Below, piece by piece: positions 47,476-58,296 of a DNA stretch of 64,000 nucleotides; the first letter of the stretch is position 1; the number at the start of each line of letters is the position of its first letter. The DNA is from Pomphorhynchus laevis (taxonomy: Eukaryota > Acanthocephala > Palaeacanthocephala > Echinorhynchida > Pomphorhynchidae), in contig WNNJ02001952.1 of NCBI GenBank assembly GCA_012934845.2, forward strand, positions 1 to 64,000. The letters run 5' to 3'. The translations under genes and the position numbers were made by a program. The notes beneath the pieces are model-generated. The model saw nothing but the letters and a program-made list of their open reading frames with translations. It was not told where the DNA came from and ran no database searches.

Positions 47476-47639
47476 TACAAACAGATCAAATACCTACAAA
47501 CAGATCAATTACCTACAAACAGATTTTTTATTTTACTCGCTTGTAAAAGAACTGGATCATAGATGTGTTTGTGCAATTATTACTTCATTGTAAGTTTATT
47601 ATATAATGTAATATATAACACAATATATTTCAACACAAA

Positions 47640-47815
47640 TTTTATGACTTGACTAATAAAATTCAAAATAATAAATAATTATATAAGACTTTATACAATT
47701 TATTATTTATTTTTCAATTTATTATTGAAATTTAAAATAAAAGTCAATTTTTATGAATTAACTAATTAAGAACAGACGATGTATCAGAATAAGGATTAGA
47801 TATCATCAAATTTGA
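47640..47815 (-). repeat. antisense Penelope tail fragment
   Basis: The markers aaaagtcaatttttatgaat, taactaattaagaacag and acgatgtatcagaataagga are present. The GC-rich core is absent. The piece 47800-47840 (atatcatcaaatttgacaaa) recurs at 49230-49250. Confidence 0.75.
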
Positions 47816-47819
47816 CAAA

Positions 47820-48540
47820 TTATTAATGAAAATTGTAATAAAAATTATAATGGATTACATTTAACGATAGCAATCCATTATAAAAATCCAATCAAAGTAG
47901 ATATTATAACAAAATTAAAAATTATCACAAAAAAATTAAATTATCAAAATAAATTTGACGAAATTCCTTTGTTGAGTTTTTAATCAGAAATATTTAAATT
48001 AATTTTCATTATTCTGCTACTATTCAACAAAAAGGATCATGACATGTGACGGCGTAGGAAAAGAAGAGTTAGTAAACTTGATAATGACTTGAAAATAATA
48101 TTGCGCAGATAGCAAATATCAGATCAATTTAAGTAAAGCAACATGTTTTGTACATCACTTTAAAAATAAAACTGGAATAAAAGAATTTTTATATGCTTCG
48201 ATTAGCTATATATTGTTTCAGCCATTATGCTTCTTCCATTATTATCAAAATTAATGTTAATGTGTGAACGTTAAATCCGAAATAAAATACTGCAGTCTTA
48301 CATATTGAAGAAGATGTTTCCCATTGATCATCTGTATTTTTTAGTATACATCATCAAAATATACTTCAAAAAGTAAGTTTGCAAACCTTATGATATATAA
48401 AGCAGCATCTTATTGGTATGATAAACTGAAAGTTGTATAAGAGCCTTATCTCCGACTATAAATCGCGGGTAATTGTATTTTGAAACAAATTATAACTATA
48501 CTAACAATCTAAAAGCTACTCTTGTTTCTTTATATTACAA
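47820..48540. other. spacer, no gene seen
   Basis: Moderately AT-rich. Short frames with Ile/Lys/Asn bias do not resemble a known protein. Confidence 0.5.
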
Positions 48541-48544
48541 TCGA

Positions 48545-49520
48545 GTCTAAGTCGCGTATTTTATAAGTTAAACATATAATTAAAATATATATAACACAAG
48601 TTATAACACAAGTTTTATGAATAGACTAATAAAATTCAAAATATAGATAATTGTAAATAATAAATAATTAAATAAGACTTTATACAATTTATAAAACGAT
48701 AAAATTTATTATTGAAATTTAAAATAAAAGTCAATTTTTATGAATTGACTAATTAAGAACAGACGATGTATCAGAATAAGGATTAGAGATCATTAGGAGT
48801 AACTGCTATGATATAAGTTAAATTTATTATCGATAGTTTGAATGTATTAACGATAGAATATATAATTGAATTATATTATCTTATACAAAATATACTATTT
48901 ATTATTCATCCAATCTATATCAATAGATTGGATGAATATATATTTTCCATTCAATCTATATCAATTTAAAATTAAAACTTTAAATTTAAAATAAAAATCA
49001 ATTTTTAATAAATTGACTAATTAATAACAGACGATGTACCAGAATAATGATTAGAGGTCATCATGAGGAGCTGCTATGTTATCGAATTGGGGGGGTCATA
49101 TTCAACGTAATTTATACTATTTATAAATTTAAAGTAATGCTTGATAAAAATTAAATAATAAATAATAAAATAATTATTTTAAATTATTTTAATTAATTTT
49201 TATTAAAAATTATTAAATATTTTTAATATTAGATATCATCAAATTTGACAAATTATTAATGAAAATTGTAATAAAATTTAAATATTTAAATTGAATACCA
49301 GGATAGTTTTGCAGGAGCAAACCTTACTTTGTTTATTTTGATTTATATTAACATTTTTATTATTGCTAACATTTAAAATAAGAATTTAAAATACAAGTCA
49401 ATTTTTATGAATTGACTAATAAATAACAGACAATATTTAAGAATAAGGATTAGAGATCATCAGGAGGAACTGCTATGCTATCAGGTTTCGGCCCCTAAGT
49501 CTTCTACCCAACATAGCAGC
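48545..49520 (-). repeat. three antisense Penelope tail fragments
   Basis: The pieces are 48545-48830, 48965-49090 and 49335-49520. Each carries tgaattgactaat(a/t)aa-type sequence and the gatgtatcagaataaggatt block. The third also has tcatcaggaggaactgctat, gctatcaggtttcggcccct and acccaacatagcag, then stops at about 49520, so it is truncated within the core. Confidence 0.8.
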
Positions 49521-49925
49521 TTTAACATTTATATAGTGTTTTGGTTTTCCCCCTTTTTGTGTTCTTTTTACTTTGCATATTTTCAAGTTGTTCTTTTTAT
49601 GCATACATGTTTTTTACCTTTGTGGTTCATTTTGTGTACACGTTTTTGTGTTTAATCTTATAATTAGAAATTAAATATTTAATAACTCAAAAATAAATAA
49701 AGCTATTCATTTTTTCTTGGCTTTCAACTTCTTTTCGTGTTCATTTCAATCTTCAATTACATTTATGTATTAAATTTTCTCCAGTCATCATTTAATTATA
49801 GTTTAGTCATCATTTTAGTAAGCGTGATAAAGCATTATCAATAGAAAGATTTACTTAAGCTTTTAATGGAACGATTTGCAAAAAAAATGCTTTTTATTAC
49901 CATAAAAATAATTTTGGTAATTAAG

Positions 49926-50119
49926 AATTATTGGATCTGGATCAAAAAAGAAGGATTTTTTTTGGTATTTCGCTAACGTCTGTCAGCATTTTCAAACAAA
50001 TTACGAAATTTTCTGAAGTAAAACAAGAAAATTACAGAGTAATTTTCAGATGATGCTAGCAGATATAAGAGAAATATCAAATAAAATTTCCTCGTTTCTT
50101 TGATCCATCTCCAATAATT
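49926..50119. mobile_element. foldback element 3, complete
   Basis: The arms start aattattggatctggatcaa and end ttgatccatctccaataatt. Inner blocks are tatttcgctaacgtctgtca and its degenerate complement. It is about 194 bp with no coding capacity. Confidence 0.8.
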
Positions 50120-50179
50120 CTTTATCAAAAATAAATCATTATGTACTATTTAAAATTTAATATTTCGTTATATATTTAA

Positions 50180-50600
50180 AGCAAATATATTCAAGGAAAG
50201 TTATTCTTGTATTTATTGATTCGGTACTTGTGAAGTTTAATTCTGTTTTCCCATTGAGATACTCTATACATTGCATCAGCTTATCTTCTTAATGATCTAA
50301 TGCAATAAATACGTCGTCAATATATCGTAACACCAAACTGTTGGTTTGATAACACGTCTCCTAATGAACCGATCTTTAATTTCGGAACATATAAACCGGC
50401 ATAAGTCGGAGCAACTGGGTTACCCATGGCTGTCCTTATAGTTGATGATATAGTTCACCGTTGAATTCAAATGTGTTACCCATAAGTACGATTCTTAATA
50501 TAGACGAAAGCTAAAATATCTCGCTCTTATCCATATTATACTTAGATAAATTGCCTTAATCGTATCATCACGACTGAAATATTGAATAAGTAAAGATTAA
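50180..50600 (-). mobile_element. RT fragment of a second Penelope lineage
   Basis: On the minus strand, about 50490-50440 encodes MGNTFEFNGELYHQ, then AMGNPVAPTYAGLYVPKLKI, then LVLRYIDDVFIALDH (about 50335-50295) and EDKLMQCIEYLNGKTELNFT. The FNGE...AMGNPVAPTYA...RYIDDVFIA pattern is that of Poseidon/Neptune-type Penelope elements and differs clearly from GVPMGGNSSPIIAD in the Naiad-like copy. Motif C keeps YIDD. At least two frame breaks are present, and neither the nuclease nor the N-terminal part is visible. It is less AT-rich than its surroundings. Confidence 0.8.
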
Positions 50601-50705
50601 GTGGAGCTGGATCAACGAAAGAAGAAACATTTTATATGTTATTTCGCTAACCTCTGTTAGCATCTTCAGATAATTACAGTAATGTAATTTTCTTATGATT
50701 GTCTT
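50600..50705. mobile_element. foldback element 4, left half
   Basis: gtggagctggatcaacgaaa, then atttcgctaacctctgttag and catcttcagataattac match the left arm of the family. No right arm is found. It abuts the Penelope RT fragment. Confidence 0.7.
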
Positions 50706-51201
50706 ATTAATTCTTAGGAATTGTGCAGATAATTGATTATTTTATTTGTTCAATCGTATCATTACTGTTCTTTTTGCCATTTTGTTATTTTGACTAATAA
50801 CCATAAAAATATTTGTAAAAATCATTAAATCATCATAAAAAGTTAGAAACTTTAATTTACTGCATATTTATCGAATTGAATTTATCATTGAACCATCTAA
50901 TTTAGGTATCAAAGGTAATAAAATTTCATATTTGATAGAACAATTATTTATTATATACTTTTCTGAAGTTAACGAGTAGTAATTTATCATTTTAAAACAC
51001 ACCAAATCAAATATAAAATAAGATTTCTTTATAATGTCAGCATTGTACTTTTGTAAGATCAAATTAAAATCAAAATATAATTACAAAGTTAAAATAAATA
51101 TGATTTCTAAAACAGTAAATAATTATATTTAAATATTTTACCATACCAAATTATTTATTGTATCAAAATTTATTTAATGTTATAAATTAGAAATAATAAC
51201 A

Positions 51202-51367
51202 AATTATTAAAGTTGGATCAAAGATAAGATGAAAATTTTATTTCAAATATCTCGCTAGCTTCTGTTAGCGAAAAACATTATATCTTTAGAAAATTAATGC
51301 TAACAGAGGTCAGCGAGATATTTGAAATAAAATTTCCCCCTTTAGTTTGATACAGCTCCAATAATTA
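51202..51367. mobile_element. foldback element 5, complete
   Basis: The left arm is aattattaaagttggatcaa with tttcaaatatctcgctagct. The right arm is agcgagatatttgaaataaa with gatacagctccaataatta. Length is about 166 bp. Confidence 0.8.
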
Positions 51368-51654
51368 TTATTGGATCATTATTAACTATTTATAAAATTT
51401 TGGTAATTATTTGATATGCACAAAAAACATTTCTAGTAAACATTGTAAGTGAACGTAGTTTACTTAAAATCGCCCATCTGAGTTCTCAATATATCCCGAT
51501 TTCTTAATACATACTAACTCTTCACTTTTCTAAATATGCCACAAATCTCAATTATTAATGAATGCATAATAAAGTCAAAAATTAGTAAGTAATAACGTCT
51601 TAATAATAATCTTAATATGATGTGTATTTTTAACGGTATTGTCATGTTCGCAGC

Positions 51655-52040
51655 AAATTAAATCAGCTATCTGAGTCTACGTATTTAATATAATTATAAA
51701 ATAGACAAAACATAATCATGCTATATCAAAATTTAATAAATAATAAAATAAATAATTGTTATAAGATTTTTTATAATTTAAATGAAGTTAAAATAAAAAT
51801 TGAAATTTAAAATAAAAGTTAATTTTTATGAATTGACTAATAAATAACAGACGTTGTATCAGAATTAGGATTAGAGGTCATCAGGAGGAACTGTTATGCT
51901 ATCAGGTTTCGGCCACTAACTCCTCGACCCAACATAGCAGCGGGGCCAAATACATGCTAATGATGTATTTCCTCTGATGGAATTTGATTATATAGTATCT
52001 TATTTTAATACAAAGTAGATTATTTATTATCCATCATTTA
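51655..52040 (-). repeat. best-preserved Penelope tail copy
   Basis: The copy runs from the terminus (aatcagctatctgagtctac at 51660) to ttatttattatccatc at 52037. It contains the AT-rich arm, the hairpin segment near ttaatttttatgaattgact, the block acgttgtatcagaattagga, and an almost intact core: gtcatcaggaggaactgtta, tcaggtttcggccactaact, cctcgacccaacatagcagc, ggggccaaatacatgctaat and gatgtatttcctctgatgga. It is a useful reference copy for the family. Confidence 0.88.
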
Positions 52041-52044
52041 TTAT

Positions 52045-53075
52045 ACAAAGCCAGAGAAAATATAAATTTATTCCAATTTCATATGTTAGTCATTATTCAT
52101 AGTGGCTAATTTGATATATCAGTCTTCTAAAGTTTGACAAAAAAAAGAAAAATTTAAATATTGTTTGAATTAAAACAATTTATAAACGTGATGGCAAAGT
52201 TATAAAAATACTTAAACATTTTAATTTGTTAATTAAAATAATTGAACTTTTTATATAAAATAAATACTTTTTATATTAAATAAACTAAATTATATAAATA
52301 ATATAATAACATATATTAATTTTAAACAAATATTAATAATTAGCGTATATAAAAATATAAATGCAATCCTGATTATTAATGGATTATAACAATTTACGTA
52401 AAATTTCAATAATTATGCGATTTTAATAATTTTACTATTTAATTTAAATTGCTGAGATTATGTGAAATATATTCAAATTAATATTTATAGAATTATATTA
52501 ACATTAAATACCTCGAAATTTCAGAATGTCTTAATTTGCTGAATAAACTTAACAAAGGCATTTTTATTTTGCACACGTTACTCTCACTCTATATCTCTAA
52601 ATACATGATTTTATATTTTTAAAATTAAAAATTAAGTAAACTATGTATACAAATTCGTAGCGTCTCATGTCGTAATATTTGTTTGATAATTGATAGTTGA
52701 TATTAAAATAATTGATATTATTTTGATAATTAATGGTATTTGTCTATACAAATACTATTATTAGCTTTTACGGTCGAAATATATAGCATTTTATGTCGTA
52801 ATATTTTAAGTCTATCAGTTTATTAGCTTTAACGGTCGTAATATTCTAAGTATATCAATTTGTTAGCTTTTAATGAATAAACGTAAATAAAATATACATT
52901 TTATTAATTTAAATTTATTAAATTTTTATAAATTTATAAAATATAAAACTGAAATATATTTTATAGCATATCTTATAGATTAATAAGAATTTATTAATTA
53001 ATATATTCATCTTTTTAACATATTTCATTATATTATTATATATTATAATTATTTTGAAACGGAATGAAACATTCT
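52045..53075. other. AT-rich spacer, no gene seen
   Basis: At 52790-52870 a short unit (gtcgtaatatt then agtctatcagtttattagct) occurs about twice. No gene recognised. Confidence 0.5.
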
Positions 53076-53079
53076 GCGA

Positions 53080-53377
53080 ATAATAATTTTTGTATCTTAA
53101 TGCCATTCCCATAAAAAAGAAATTGAATATTTCTTCGATATTTCGTTCGCTAACCGCGGACATTATCAAGAAGTATTGTAAGATGTTTGTAATCAAGAAA
53201 ATTTCTACTAGAAATTAATCTCTCAAATACACAATACTTCAAGAAGTATTGTGTATATTAATCTCTCATATACACAATACTTCTTGATAATGTTCGCGGT
53301 TAGCGAACGAAATATCGAAGAAATATTCAATTTCTTATTTCTGGGAATGGCATTTAGATACAAAAATTATAATAATT
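53080..53377. repeat. large inverted repeat, arms about 100 bp
   Basis: The left arm 53080-53180 contains atgccattccc, aattgaatatttcttcgata and tttcgttcgctaaccgcgga. The right arm 53272-53377 contains the complements (gcggttagcgaacgaaatat, cgaagaaatattcaatttct and gggaatggcat). Arm identity is about 90% or better by eye. Between them is a 12-bp perfect palindrome (53229-53254, arms acacaatacttc). Opposite-strand frames over the arms give SERNIEEIFNF twice, a consequence of the symmetry. The gctaac/gttagc centre recalls the foldback family, but the outer ends differ. Confidence 0.88.
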
Positions 53378-53739
53378 ATATATTATATTTTATTATATTA
53401 TTTCATCATATTTCATTTTATTTTATTAACATATTTCATTTATATTTAAGGAATATATTTTACTTAACATTTAACGACTTAAACTGTATATTTTATTTAC
53501 ATTTGATAAATGGAAAGTTGATCAATTTTCATTTATCATTACATAATTTAAAACGTAAAAATTTCAATTTAACATTAGAAGATTTGAAGATGTGCTGAAA
53601 TTACCTGAAATTAAAATGAGAATTAATAATGAAATGTATTTTGAAAGGCATTTTATTCTTTAAACGGCATATGGAAAATGAGTGTTTGTAACAAATGTTG
53701 TTGTATTTACTATTGAATTTTATTTATCTTTGTTTATAA

Positions 53740-53800
53740 ATAATATAAAATACGTAGACTCAGTTAGCCGATTTAATAAATAATGAATTTAGATTAAAAA
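53740..53800 (+). repeat. Penelope tail terminus, left flank of RT scrap
   Basis: taatataaaatacgtagact, then cagttagccgatttaataaa and taatgaatttagattaaaaa. The last 45 bases recur at 54021-54065 with about four differences. Confidence 0.8.
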
Positions 53801-54020
53801 AATATTGAGCAGAGACGCAATCCTGCGTTGCGTCGCTCGCGAAATACTGCATATTTTACCGTTTGTTCAAATTTGTTACGACCGCCAGAGCGAGCTTCTA
53901 TTCGGCAACAAACGTATCCTCTCGACTGAAAGTGTTCAGCACGGAGACCCATTGGGCCCTGTACTATTTTGCCTCACCGTCAACAGCTTGGCACATAGCT
54001 TAAAAATATACTTGGCATAT
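53801..54020 (+). mobile_element. short RT fragment of an unassigned retroelement
   Basis: The frame encodes RDAILRCVAREILHILPFVQ, CYDRQSELLFGNKR and VQHGDPLGPVLFCLTVNSLA, which is the region around RT motif B (the usual form is QQGDPLGP). GC content is clearly higher than in its flanks. Neither motif A nor motif C is present, so only about 65 codons survive. It differs from all other RT families in the window. It lies between two 45-bp direct repeats derived from a Penelope tail terminus. Confidence 0.75.
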
Positions 54021-54490
54021 ATACTCACTTAGCTGATTTAATTAATAATGAATTTAGATTAAAAACCTTTTATTAGCATTGAACATGTGTAAGTTAAACA
54101 CACGTAATATAATATCGTAACGCTTACAACTCTATTATAATTATCGTAAGGATTATAATTATAATTATTCTACAAAGCTTAAAATTATGGATACTATTAT
54201 CCACAACAGCAAAAACGTTTACTTTGCGAGTATTTGTAAAGAGCATTTACTTAATATTTACTAAGTATTCCTTAGTAAATTTTAATAAAAGTAAATTTTC
54301 TTTAAGTAATAATATTCCTTAAAATTTTAATGAACTAAATTAACAAATTTAGTTCAGATTTTAAAATATATTTTTCTTGTATATTATATAACAATTATTT
54401 ATTATTTACAAATATTTATTATTTAAATTTTATTTATCATTATTTTTATTTATATATAATATAAAATACGTAAACTCAGTTAGCTCATCT
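54021..54490 (+). repeat. Penelope tail terminus pieces, right flank
   Basis: 54021-54065 repeats the left flank of the RT scrap. Another terminus lies at 54450-54485 (aaaatacgtaaactcagtta). The stretch between holds AT-rich sequence without a gene. Confidence 0.65.
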
Positions 54491-54732
54491 GAGTTGTTCC
54501 GTTTGAAAAATTAGAGAGTAAAATTAGAGAAATATTAAATATTTAAACTGCCTTAGGGTTTAAAATTGTATAAATTATATATATTAATTATATTCTAAAT
54601 ACAGTGATATACGTAGTTAAATCGTATGACGATTAGGATAATATAATAATCTAATATTTAGGATATAATTCATTTTATATCACTTATAATAAAATAATAT
54701 TTTAAATAGTTGATAATGATCCATTATTTATA

Positions 54733-54860
54733 AATAATTATGGGAGATTGATTAAAGAAAATAGGTAATTACAAAATCACCTTTTGTAATTTTCTGAAGA
54801 TGCCAACAAAAGTTAGCGAAATATCAAAAAAAATCCTCTTTTCTTTGATCCAGCTCAATA
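54733..54860. mobile_element. foldback element 6, shortened
   Basis: The left end aataattatgggagattgat is degenerate. The right arm agttagcgaaatatcaaaaa, then tctttgatccagctcaatat, is well kept. Length is about 128 bp. Confidence 0.7.
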
Positions 54861-54864
54861 TAAA

Positions 54865-56900
54865 AAAATAATACTTAAAATATTATAGTATTTTATATCA
54901 GTATATAATATATTATATTACTTATATATAATTTTTTAATAAATAATATATTAAAATATATTATTACTACTATAACATAATATCATACTACCGAAATATT
55001 ATATTAAGTTGCATTAATATTTTATTAATACAATATAACATTATCAATAATAAAGTATTAATATTAATATATTACTATTAAATATTATATTAATATTATT
55101 AATAATGAATTTACTTATTAATCAATATTTTTTACATTAAGTATTCAACACGAATATACATAAACATTAAAAGTAAATTATTTTTATAAAGCGATATAAA
55201 ATTTGTGTTTATATACGGAATATTCGCGTAAATATTAATATTTTATTTATTAATTGATGCATTTGTTTAAAATACAAGAATAAAGTGCGTACTGAGATAA
55301 AGTGCAAATTACCACGTTGTAATTGATATGATTTCTCCAACGGTAGTATTTACACAGGACAAAATATAACAGAATATATATATTTTTGTCGGCATAAGAT
55401 TGAATCTAAGTTATTTGCAGAAAAATTTTGCTTACCAATGAAATATCATTAATGGGGGATATTTACCCGCAAAATTATTTTATTTTTAAAATAATATTTT
55501 TATCAAAAAAAACATTTGATTTATAAACATTCATTGAAGATTACCACAGACGTCTAGCGTACGTGGTAATACGGCGAATCCAGGATTAAGCTTCTAGAAG
55601 AAGATTTAAAAAAGCAATATTGTCCTTTTTCCTGTTCGTGTTGTAAATGAATGTTGACGCATATTTATTTCAGATTACTTATTTCAGAAAAAAGCGACAC
55701 TATTTGTATTATATATTTATATCAAATATTCGATAAAATATAAATTTTTATATTTTGACTTTTGATAATATTTTTTAATAATATTATTTATAATGTTTAT
55801 AAAATAATTTAGCATCATTAGGTATCATTTGAATAAATGTTTTCATGGTATTTGGTATAATACGATTGATACAAAATAATAAATCACTTTATAGTTTTTC
55901 TAAAATAGCATCAGACATTTTATCCGACAGCTTTGAAAAAGTAATGACTGAGTAGTGTAATTAATATGATTGTTTAAAAATAAACTTACCAAATGATATT
56001 TCAGCTTAAGATGTGTGACCGTTGTGGAGTATTTGTTTAGAACAAAATATTGACAAAAAATACAAGTCGATAATTGCCAGCAAATAACGAACGATTTCTT
56101 ATTATTCCATCAAAACCTACGTTTTCGAAGTCAAGTGTTTTTCTTTTATTAATGGCTGGTTAAGTAAGTAGTACGAATCCATATTAATGTTAATATAAAT
56201 CCACATGAGTAAGACGTAATGTTTTTCTAACACAATGATGTATAGAGATAGGAAAAAGAAAGATTTTATTCTCATAACTCTTCTCTTAATGCTTAAAGCA
56301 TTAAGTTCCTTGACGGTGACGCTTTTCCGTTGTGTTTACCTGAAGAATAATAAGAATTGTTATTATTTCTGATAAAATTTGTGCAAATTGGGAATGAAGG
56401 ATATGAAAATATAAAAGAAGAAGTAGAGAACTATCGCCTAGTGAAAACATCAACATATTTATTATGAACCGATTTTTCTAATCCCGTGAGATCTGGATTA
56501 TCATAACCATTATTGAAACAGAAATAAGGTGTAGATAATTATTTTGAATGGATATTTTAAGAGCAGTTGGTGAAGTTATTGAAAAAGCACATAAATTTAG
56601 GTTAACATTTAAAATAGCATTTTACATTGCTAAGCATTTTAAACATCCTGTAATGATGGCGAATTTAATTGCAAGGAATTTGTTCTTTGTTAAATTAATT
56701 ATAAGAATTAATTTTAAACTAAATTTCCATGAAATGTTTAATAGATAATTTTAATTAGTATTGTGCAGGCATTGTTACAATTGAAATTTTTAATGACACT
56801 GCACGTTGTTTAAATCCACAGGCCAACAACAATACACTACATTTCAGTAAAAAATTGGAAAAATGTTCTCCTGAAAATTTTGGTAGAAAATTTTCAGTGG
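54865..56900. other. AT-rich DNA, no gene confirmed
   Basis: The open frame 56548-56748 (66 residues, MDILRAVGEVIEKAHKFRLT start) has a slightly more protein-like beginning than its neighbours but no recognised motif. I leave it unassigned. Confidence 0.45.
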
Positions 56901-56919
56901 ACAATTAAGGTGGATAATC

Positions 56920-58150
56920 CTTATCAGCTAAGGATCCAATACCTACGTTTCACCTTGCAGTACTTTTAATGTTGGCTGACGATCACTCGACTCGTATGCT
57001 TTATTGGCAATTAGATTTATTAAAAGACTTTCGTCTTACATTTTGCGAATTTAATTGAAATTATTTCTAATTTTGAATTTAATTATTAATTAAAGTCATT
57101 TCTAAATTCAAATTAAATCTGCGTCGTAGGTGAAGGATTCAACCTTTAATTTAAAAACCTATAGATTTTTGCAATTATTTACGATTATCAAACATGTCGA
57201 TATAGGAATTTATTGAAGAATTGTAATGACAATTCGTCAATTTTTAATTTTTATATGTAACCTTTAATTTAATAGATTCACTCATCTACATATATTTACA
57301 TATACGTAAACATATGTAATTATATATAGTTACATATATATTAATTAGATATATAGATAATCATATATAATTATAATTATATAAAATATTTATAATTATA
57401 TATATTACCAATTCAAACGAAATTCTTATTATATATATGATCTCTTTTTAATATTAGTATTTTTACAATTTAATTCCACGTAACAATCTATGCCGCGTGT
57501 TAGTTATAAAAACTACAGAATGATAGCCTATGTAGGTAAAAAATATGGAAATGTATTTCGTTAGCAGTTTATGTAGATTTTGCTGTTATTTCTAATTGGT
57601 CTCTATTTTATGAAATTGAAATAATCATTTTAATAAATCATAATATAAGCCAAAATCAGTACGCTACATTTCAACTGTCAGCAGCTGATCCATTACATGT
57701 CACCTTCCGGTCCTTTTACTATTGAGTAACGATTATTTAACTCGTCCGCTGTTTTTCAAAGTTGTCATGAATCAAATACTTTATTTTTATCATTTTACAA
57801 GTGTGATCGAAAATATTTATGATTTCATATTAAATCTGTAATGGTAAAGTAGTGTAACTTTATATTCAATAGCCTATCTTTATTTAATAATGATTTCGAT
57901 CTTTGAACTAATCATCTGTAGTTTGTTGGTTTTATTTCTTGGTTGATATCTTGACATCATTTATTACTTTTATTGGAGTTGATAAAACTAATTTGCACTT
58001 GATTAATTACCACTACAAGCTTACAGGCAAACCCTTCGGTATTACTAGACTTCATCAGCTGATGATCCAAAGCCTACATTTTCCGTTTTGGTACTTTTTA
58101 TATTAGCTGACGACCCGTCAAATCGCTCGCTGCCTTCGGTTTCACCAAAA
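56920..58150 (+). repeat. motif present three times (56.93, 57.67 and 58.05 kb)
   Basis: Units at about 56925-57010, 57670-57745 and 58055-58135 share the order cagct(g)a-gatcca, cctac(a/g)tttcc, a ttttggtactttt-like block, and a gctgacgatc or gctgacgaccc block followed by ctcg. They are clearly related but diverged, and the spacing between them is irregular. Coding potential is not evident. They could be scraps of one old element or of a dispersed satellite. Confidence 0.6.
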
Positions 58151-58296
58151 GATTTTATTTTTAGAAATTTAAAAATTAATACGAAAAAGACTGAAATTGG
58201 AAGTGTAATGAATCAGCTGCTAATAGCTGAAATCTACTGTATTGCTGTTTACATATATAAATTTATAAATGATTACTATTGCCCTACAGTCCAAGC

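Noticed and set aside
51870-51990. Hammerhead ribozyme in the Penelope tail, suggested by ctgatga and gaaa
   Set aside because: Both motifs occur, but in the order gaaa then ctgatga with only about 22 bases between, and the required stems II and III cannot be drawn. The second ctgatga comes from the inverted outer stem.
53050-53598. Two similar proteins (SERNIEEIFNF) on opposite strands
   Set aside because: The similarity is produced by the inverted repeat. Outside the arms the frames diverge completely.
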